Below the pieces are notes generated by a model. The model did no database searches. It was not told the DNA's origin and worked only from the letters and a program-made list of their open reading frames with translations. The translations under genes and the position numbers were made by a program. DNA of 64,000 nucleotides from JAAYEA01 sp012689325. Its GTDB lineage: Bacteria > Chloroflexota > Anaerolineae > JAAYEA01. The DNA is taken from positions 1 to 64,000 of the forward strand of contig DAITVZ010000012.1 in the NCBI GenBank assembly GCA_036841525.1, in the 5' to 3' direction. Within the stretch, counting starts at the first letter, position 1; each line of letters starts with the position of its first letter. This document shows positions 59,008 to 64,000 of this stretch, one piece after another.

Positions 59008-60183
59008 GTGCCACTACGCGTGCTCATTGGTGGTGTAGCCTACGGGCAGGGTAACGTCGGGGACGAGGCCATCCTGGAGGGCATCCTGCGCGACCTGGAG
59101 CAAGTGCGCGGGGAGATTGAGGTCTCCGTCCTGACCTGGCGCCCCCAGAGCACGGCCGAGCGCCTGGGCGTGCGCGGCATCAAGGTGACGACGACCTCGC
59201 CGCTGCGCGCGGTGCTGGACGCGGACCTGGTCATCTGCGGAGGGGCCAGCATCTTTGCCCCCTATTGGCCCCAGAAAGAGCCGTTGGGCATCCTGAAAGG
59301 CTATCCTCTTTACCCCTCCGTGTTCACCCTGTGGGCGCGGCTGCTGGGCAAGCCGACCATGATCTATGCCGCCGGAGTCGAGCCGCTCAGCCTGCGCTGG
59401 ATGCAGCGGGTGGTGGCGTTCGCTTGCCGTTGCGCCTCCGTGGTGACGGTCCGCGACCCCGCCTCCGCCACGCTGCTCGAGGAGTGGGGGGCGCCCCGCG
59501 GCAAGGCGCTGGCCGCGGCCGACCCCGCCTTCTCGCTCCGCCCGGCGTCCAACTCGGGCCTGGCCGAGGATTTCATGCGCCGTCAGGGCATCGCCAGCTC
59601 CTCGCGCCCGCTGGTGGGCTTGTCCCTCGCCTACGAGCCAGAGGCCATCAAACGACCGCAGCAGCTCGCCGCCTTCTTTGCCCAGGCCGCGGACTATATC
59701 GCCGAGGAGCTCCAGGCGACGCCCGTCTTTATCCCGATGAACACCACGCCCGAATTCGACCATTGGGTGATGTCCGAGGCCATCCGCACGATGCGGCGGC
59801 CAGAGGAGGCCCGCTTGCTGAGCGGCGACTATGCGCCCAGCGAGTTGCTGGCCTTTCTGGCCCATGTGGACCTGGTGATCAGCACGCGGATGCACCTGCT
59901 CATCCTCGCCATGGTGGCAGGGACGCCGTTTCTGGCCGTGAGTCGCGGCCCCAAGATCGACAGCCTCGTCGAGCGCACCGGCGCCGAGGTCTTTGCGCGG
60001 ACGGACGAACTGGACTTCCCGGCCCTGGCTGGCCGTCTGCGCTCCGCCTGGGCCAGGCGCGACGAGCTGCGAGCCGCTCAGGCGGCGGGCCTGGCCTCAT
60101 TGCGCGCAGCCGGCGAGGCCAACCGCAGGCTGATCCTGGGCCTGGTTCGCGGTCGCATTGGAGAGGCTCATGGGCGCCGGTAA
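59008..60183 (+). CDS. Polysaccharide pyruvyl transferase family protein (CsaB-like)
   Basis: 391 aa from GTG 59008 behind AAAGAGGAG. The opening VLIGGVAYGQGNVGDEAILEG, LVICGGASIF, VTVRDPAS and VDLVISTRMHLLILAMVAGTPFLAV are the marks of the CsaB/WcaK family. It adds a pyruvyl ketal from phosphoenolpyruvate to a sugar residue. Pyruvylated polymers often bind S-layer proteins with SLH domains; none is seen here. It follows the FrhB-like gene by 14 bp and overlaps the next gene by 14 bp. Confidence 0.92.
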   Translation: MPLRVLIGGVAYGQGNVGDEAILEGILRDLEQVRGEIEVSVLTWRPQSTAERLGVRGIKVTTTSPLRAVLDADLVICGGASIFAPYWPQKEPLGILKGYPLYPSVFTLWARLLGKPTMIYAAGVEPLSLRWMQRVVAFACRCASVVTVRDPASATLLEEWGAPRGKALAAADPAFSLRPASNSGLAEDFMRRQGIASSSRPLVGLSLAYEPEAIKRPQQLAAFFAQAADYIAEELQATPVFIPMNTTPEFDHWVMSEAIRTMRRPEEARLLSGDYAPSELLAFLAHVDLVISTRMHLLILAMVAGTPFLAVSRGPKIDSLVERTGAEVFARTDELDFPALAGRLRSAWARRDELRAAQAAGLASLRAAGEANRRLILGLVRGRIGEAHGRR

Positions 60184-61252
60184 GGGCAAGCTATCCATCG
60201 TCGCCTTCGACCTGGCGCGGACCGGCGGGACCCGCGTCCTCGTCGAGATCGCCGATGGCCTCATCGCGCGCGGCCACGAAGTCACCTTTGTGATCCCGGC
60301 GGGTGCTGCCCGGGGCTTTGCCACCGCCGCGCCGGTCCTGGAGGTTGGGCCGGGGTGGCTCGCGCGGCTCTCTCGCGGCAAGAACCTGGCGAGCCTGCCG
60401 TTCCTGGCGCGCCAGTGGGCCAACGCGGACGCCGTCCTGGCCACGTATTACCCTACCGCCCTGGCCGTCTGGTGGAGAACCCGGTTCAGCCCGGGGCGCC
60501 GGGGGTACTATTTCATCCAGGGTTACGAGCCCTGGTTTGCGGAGGGCAAGCTGGCGCCGGTCAAGGGGTGGGTGGCTCGCGCCACGTACCGGCTGCCGCT
60601 GCGCTGCCTGGTCAACTCGCGCTGGCTCGGCGACTTGGCCGTGCCGGGCGGGCCTGCGGGTTACGATCTGGTGACGCCCGGGGTGGATACGGCGGTGTTT
60701 CACCCGACGCGCTCGGATCGCGCCGAGCCGCCTCTGATGATCGGAGCGATCGCGCGACGCGGCTGGGTGAAGGGCTTCGACACCCTGGTGGACGCGCTCG
60801 CCTTGTTGTGGTCGAGGCGCCAGGATTTCCGGGTGCTGCTCGCCATGCCCGAGCCGATACCCTTCTCCCTCGCCGCGCCGTGCGATCTGGTCCGTCCGCA
60901 GAGCGACGCCGAGATGTGCGCCTTTTACCATCGCCTGTCCGTCTTCGCCTTTTCGTCGCGAGCGGAGGGTTTTGGACTCCCGCCGTTGGAGGCGATGGCC
61001 TGCGGCGTCCCCGTCATCACCACCGACTGCGGCGGGGTGCGCGAGTTTGCCGCGCCTGGGGGCAATAGCCTGGTCGTCCCGCCTGGCGATCCCGCCGCCC
61101 TCGCCGAGGGCCTCGATCAGCTCCTATCCAACCAAGAGATGCGCCGCCAGTTTGCCGCAGCCGGACTGGAGACAGCGCGCCAGTTCACCTGGGGGCGCAC
61201 GGTCGATGCGGCGGAGCGCGCCTTGTTTGGCGAATCTGGGAGGGCCCCATGA
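60170..61252 (+). CDS. Glycosyltransferase family 4 protein
   Basis: 360 aa from ATG 60170, inside the end of the pyruvyl transferase gene, with GGAGAGG upstream; TTG 60158 is an alternative start. GT-B fold features: an N-terminal opening with ARTGGTRVLVEIADGLIARGHEV, and the donor-binding region SSRAEGFGLPPLEAMACGVPVITTDCGG with the E-x7-E arrangement. It transfers a sugar to the growing lipid-linked repeat unit. The sugar is unknown. The stop overlaps the next ATG. Confidence 0.9.
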   Translation: MGAGKGKLSIVAFDLARTGGTRVLVEIADGLIARGHEVTFVIPAGAARGFATAAPVLEVGPGWLARLSRGKNLASLPFLARQWANADAVLATYYPTALAVWWRTRFSPGRRGYYFIQGYEPWFAEGKLAPVKGWVARATYRLPLRCLVNSRWLGDLAVPGGPAGYDLVTPGVDTAVFHPTRSDRAEPPLMIGAIARRGWVKGFDTLVDALALLWSRRQDFRVLLAMPEPIPFSLAAPCDLVRPQSDAEMCAFYHRLSVFAFSSRAEGFGLPPLEAMACGVPVITTDCGGVREFAAPGGNSLVVPPGDPAALAEGLDQLLSNQEMRRQFAAAGLETARQFTWGRTVDAAERALFGESGRAP

Positions 61253-62358
61253 GCAAGCGGCAGGCCGGAGCCCGCGTGCTGTTCCTGGCGCCTTATCCTG
61301 TGGCCGATGCGGCCACCCGCCACAGGATCCTCCAGTTCTTCCCCGCGCTGCGCGAGGCGGGCCTGGAGCCAACCTTCCATTCCTTCTTTCCGCCCCGGCT
61401 CTATGCGATCAAGAACGAGCCGGGCCCGCGCTTGGCGGCGCTCAAGGCGTCGCTCCTTTTGGCGGCTTGCGGCCGCCGCCTGGCCGAGTTGCTCAGCGTC
61501 GGGCGCTATGATATGCTGTTCGTACACCGTGAGGTCTTTCCCTTCTTCACGCCAGCGGTAGAGAGGTTGGCGCGCCGCCTCCAACCACGGTTTGTCTATG
61601 ATTTCGACGACGCGATCTATACGCGTCCGACCTACCAGCGCAACTGGCGTGACTGGTTGCGCGACCCCGCTCGAGTGGCGGATGTGGTGTCGCTGGCCAG
61701 CCATGTGATCGTGGGCAGCCGCCATCTCGAGGAATACGCCCGGCAGCATACGACGGCCGTCACGCGAATTCCCACGCCGGTCGATACGGATCGCTACCAG
61801 CCGCGGACATCTCGATCGCCCTCCGGCGATGCGCCGGTGATTGGCTGGGTAGGCAGCCACAGCACGTTGCCGTCATTGCAGTTGATCCTTCCGGCTCTGG
61901 AGATACTGCGATCTCGCGGGCACGACTTCCGGCTCAAGGTGGTGGGAGCGCGCAATGTCCACGACCTCGATGCGGGGCGAGTGCCCGTGGAGCGGGTCGT
62001 GTGGACCCTGGACCAGGAGGTCGCCAACCTGCAGGGGTGCGATATCGGGGTGATGCCGTTGGCCTCCTCGCCCTGGGAGGACGCCAAGTGCGGGTTCAAG
62101 CTGATCCAGTATATGGCGGTAGGCTTGCCCTGCGTGGCCTCGCCCGTGGGCGAGAACCGCTATATCGTCGAGCACGGCCGTTCGGGCCTTCTGGCCGAAT
62201 CGGCGGATGAGTGGGTCGCTGCGCTTGGCTCCCTGCTGCGGGATGAGGAGCTGCGCCGGCAGATGGGCGAGGTGGGACGTCAGCGCGCCGAGGAGCAGTA
62301 TTCGCTTCGCGCCTTATCCGGGGACTTGGTGCGAACGTTGCGGGCGGTGCTGGGGTAG
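61249..62358 (+). CDS. Glycosyltransferase family 4 protein
   Basis: 369 aa, ATG 61249, overlapping the previous stop as ATGA. The protein opens ARVLFLAPYPVADAATRHRI. FVYDFDDAIYTRPTYQ is common in this GT4 branch, WVGSHSTLPSLQLILPAL starts the second Rossmann half, and GFKLIQYMAVGLPCVASPVG is the donor site. It is probably the second sugar transferase of the repeat unit. Specificity unknown. Confidence 0.9.
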   Translation: MSKRQAGARVLFLAPYPVADAATRHRILQFFPALREAGLEPTFHSFFPPRLYAIKNEPGPRLAALKASLLLAACGRRLAELLSVGRYDMLFVHREVFPFFTPAVERLARRLQPRFVYDFDDAIYTRPTYQRNWRDWLRDPARVADVVSLASHVIVGSRHLEEYARQHTTAVTRIPTPVDTDRYQPRTSRSPSGDAPVIGWVGSHSTLPSLQLILPALEILRSRGHDFRLKVVGARNVHDLDAGRVPVERVVWTLDQEVANLQGCDIGVMPLASSPWEDAKCGFKLIQYMAVGLPCVASPVGENRYIVEHGRSGLLAESADEWVAALGSLLRDEELRRQMGEVGRQRAEEQYSLRALSGDLVRTLRAVLG

Positions 62359-62393
62359 CCCAGCGCTTGCAGCTCAACGACTTGGAGTCAAGG

Positions 62394-63161
62394 ATGAATC
62401 AGCAAACGGGCAAAGTGCGGGTCCTGGGCATCGGCATCGACCCCCTCACGACCGACCAACTCCATGAGCGGATCACGCAGATCATTGACTCTGGACGCAA
62501 GGCGCTGGTTCTGAACGTCAATGTCCATTGCATGAACCTGGCGCAGCGGCACCCCTGGCTCAAGGAGCTCCTGAACAGCGCCGAGGTGGTGTTCTGCGAT
62601 GGCGCCGGAGTTCGGCTTGGCGCTCGCCTGCTCGGGTACGAGCTTCCCGAGCGCATCACCTACGCGGATTGGATGTGGCAACTGGCAGAGCTGGCCTCTA
62701 CACGAGGGCATACCCTGTACTTCCTGGGGTCCGCGCCCGGGGTGGCCGCCCGCGCCGCGGACGTGCTGCGCGCACGGTTCCCCGCCCTCGAGATTGTCGG
62801 CGCCCACCATGGCTACTTTGCGAAAGAAGGCGGCGAGAACGACGCCGTCATCGCCCAGATCAACGCGGCCCATCCTGACATTCTGGTCGTGGGGATGGGC
62901 ATGCCTCTCCAGGAGCAGTGGCTGGCCCAGAATTGGGACCGGGTGGATGCCCACGTGTTTCTGACCGGCGGCGCTTGCTTTGACTATGTGTCGGGGACGC
63001 TGCGACGCTGCCCGCGCTGGATGGCGGACCACTCACTGGAGTGGCTCTATCGCCTGTTGCAGGAGCCGCGGCGGCTATTCCGTCGCTATGTGGTTGGCAA
63101 CCCCACCTTCTTGCTGCGCATCCTGCTAGAGAGGGCGCGCATGGGAAGGCGATCCGCTTGA
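62394..63161 (+). CDS. WecG/TagA/CpsF family glycosyltransferase
   Basis: 255 aa from ATG 62394, preceded by CAAGG. It starts VRVLGIGIDPLTTDQLHERI and carries the family motifs VLNVNVHCMNLAQRH, VVFCDGAGVRLGARLLG, LYFLGSAPGV and ILVVGMGMPLQEQWL. The invariant Gly-x-Pro-x-Gln-Glu element is present. Members add N-acetylmannosamine(uronate) or similar sugars to a lipid-linked acceptor, early in repeat-unit assembly. Its last 36 bp overlap the end of the convergent ligase gene. Confidence 0.93.
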   Translation: MNQQTGKVRVLGIGIDPLTTDQLHERITQIIDSGRKALVLNVNVHCMNLAQRHPWLKELLNSAEVVFCDGAGVRLGARLLGYELPERITYADWMWQLAELASTRGHTLYFLGSAPGVAARAADVLRARFPALEIVGAHHGYFAKEGGENDAVIAQINAAHPDILVVGMGMPLQEQWLAQNWDRVDAHVFLTGGACFDYVSGTLRRCPRWMADHSLEWLYRLLQEPRRLFRRYVVGNPTFLLRILLERARMGRRSA

Positions 63162-64000
63162 CCCCTGCAAGCTCGGCTCCCCAGCGGCGGCGGCTCGCCG
63201 AGCTGCCAGCCGATCGAGCAGCCCAAGGCTGATCCAGAAAAAGAGGTTGGCCGGATAGGCATCCATATAGTCACCGGTCAGGAAGGCGCCGCCGAATAGC
63301 ACCACCACGCAAGCCAGGGCCCAACCCGCGCCAGCGAGCGTTCGATCCGCGCCGCGCTGGCCAAGGGACAGCCCGGTGCGCACCGCACGCCAGAGCAACC
63401 AGATGAAACATAACATGGTGGGAAGGCCGCCGATCAAGAGGGTAGTCAGGTACCAGTTGTCCACCGTGGTCTGGGAGAGGCTCCGGTCCCCAGCGAAACG
63501 CGCGCCAGCGGCCCCCACGTTGCCCAGCCCGTAGCCCACCAGATAGCCCCACGGATCTATGGAGGAGAGAAACGTGGCCCAGGTCGACAGCCTGGACCCT
63601 GCCGCGGTCCCCGAGTACGTATAGGTGCGCACGTCCAGGACGCTCGCCAGGCGCTCGAGCACGCCGCCCGACTCGCGCGATAGGGCGGCTTGCGTGTTGA
63701 TCACGTAGGCCATCCCCGCTCCCAGAACCAGCCCCGCAACCAGCAGGCCGACCAGGAATTGGCGCCAAGAGAGGCGCGGCCGCGATGGGTCAGAATTCCA
63801 CCAGTTGGCAAGGCCAACCGAGAGGCTGAGGACAAGCGTCGCCCCGAAGGCCAGCCAGATCCCTCGGGTCAGCGTCAAAAGCATGGCGACGACGGCCAAG
63901 CCAGAGATCAGGTGCAGGCCCAGCTTGCGCCAGCCCGAGAGCCGGAACTCCACCGCAAGGGCCTGCAACAGCCAGAAGAGGGAGGCCAGATAGAGCGCCG
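63126..64000 (-). CDS. O-antigen ligase / polymerase (Wzy/WaaL-like), 5' end outside window
   Basis: At least 290 residues, open to the window edge, so the N-terminus is missing. Several membrane helices and the family region MLLTLTRGIWLAFGATLVLSLSVGL are visible, and a large loop holds STWATFLSSIDPWGYLVGYGLGNVG, characteristic of the Wzy_C / O-antigen ligase domain. It would polymerise or attach the polysaccharide made by the plus-strand cluster. It is transcribed towards that cluster and overlaps wecG tail-to-tail by 36 bp. Confidence 0.85.
   Translation of the reverse strand, partial: ALYLASLFWLLQALAVEFRLSGWRKLGLHLISGLAVVAMLLTLTRGIWLAFGATLVLSLSVGLANWWNSDPSRPRLSWRQFLVGLLVAGLVLGAGMAYVINTQAALSRESGGVLERLASVLDVRTYTYSGTAAGSRLSTWATFLSSIDPWGYLVGYGLGNVGAAGARFAGDRSLSQTTVDNWYLTTLLIGGLPTMLCFIWLLWRAVRTGLSLGQRGADRTLAGAGWALACVVVLFGGAFLTGDYMDAYPANLFFWISLGLLDRLAARRAAAAGEPSLQGSSGSPSHARPL

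Overview
The window is a 64 kb, GC-rich bacterial fragment with one 100-N scaffold gap (53206-53305). Gene content suggests a member of Chloroflexota, probably Anaerolineae-like. This is inferred from the tig-clpP-clpX block, a baseplate-J-like gene beside ruvX and mltG, a short archaeal-type ProRS, Thr/Pro-rich stalked surface proteins ending near a YLPVLLK motif, and frequent GTG/TTG starts. No rRNA is present to confirm it. No CRISPR array, insertion sequence or prophage was seen.

Layout. (1) 1-2.4 kb: partial acpS, a YbhN-like flippase, a small SWIM zinc-finger gene behind a promoter and terminator-containing leader, and two tRNA genes (Leu-TAG, Gly-GCC). (2) 2.4-13 kb, plus strand: trigger factor, ClpP, ClpX, AlaRS, a degenerate FtsA/PilM-like protein, a membrane-anchored baseplate-J-like protein, RuvX and MltG, closed by a terminator. 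(3) 13-22 kb, minus strand: one apparent operon of small membrane protein, B12-binding radical SAM protein, heparinase II/III-type lyase, PL26/YetA-like lyase and sulfatase. None of the last three has a signal peptide. (4) 22-27 kb, minus: mutY, an unrecognised conserved-looking gene, panB and proS, followed on the plus strand by tRNA-Val. (5) 27-39.5 kb: crtB on the plus strand, then minus-strand genes for sugar or uronate metabolism (M20 amidohydrolase, Gfo/Idh/MocA, tartrate-type dehydrogenase, mannonate dehydratase), the carotenoid operon crtZ-crtI-crtYc-crtYd, and a URO-D-like / fucose-isomerase-like / lactonase operon.

(6) 39.6-52 kb is a glycerol / glycerol-phosphate island. An ABC transporter operon (plus strand) and a catabolic operon (minus strand: GlpA-like dehydrogenase, FAD oxidoreductase, DUF1667 protein, glycerophosphodiesterase, sugar epimerase, PHP lipoprotein) converge on one shared terminator at 44.4 kb. 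Both promoters carry the same palindrome at the same distance upstream of the -35 box, which suggests one regulator drives uptake and breakdown together. Glycerol kinase lies just outside the catabolic promoter. (7) 52-64 kb: a truncated URO-D-like gene, then an exopolysaccharide cluster on the plus strand (surface protein across the gap, Wzz-like, Wzx flippase, FrhB-like iron-sulfur protein, pyruvyl transferase, two GT4 enzymes, WecG/TagA/CpsF) ending tail-to-tail with a partial O-antigen ligase/polymerase.

As read here, the organism would be a pigmented heterotroph (zeaxanthin-type carotenoids are predicted) that imports and breaks down acidic or sulfated oligosaccharides and glycerol compounds and makes a pyruvylated exopolysaccharide. 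All functional statements rest on sequence motifs and gene order recognised by eye, without database searches.
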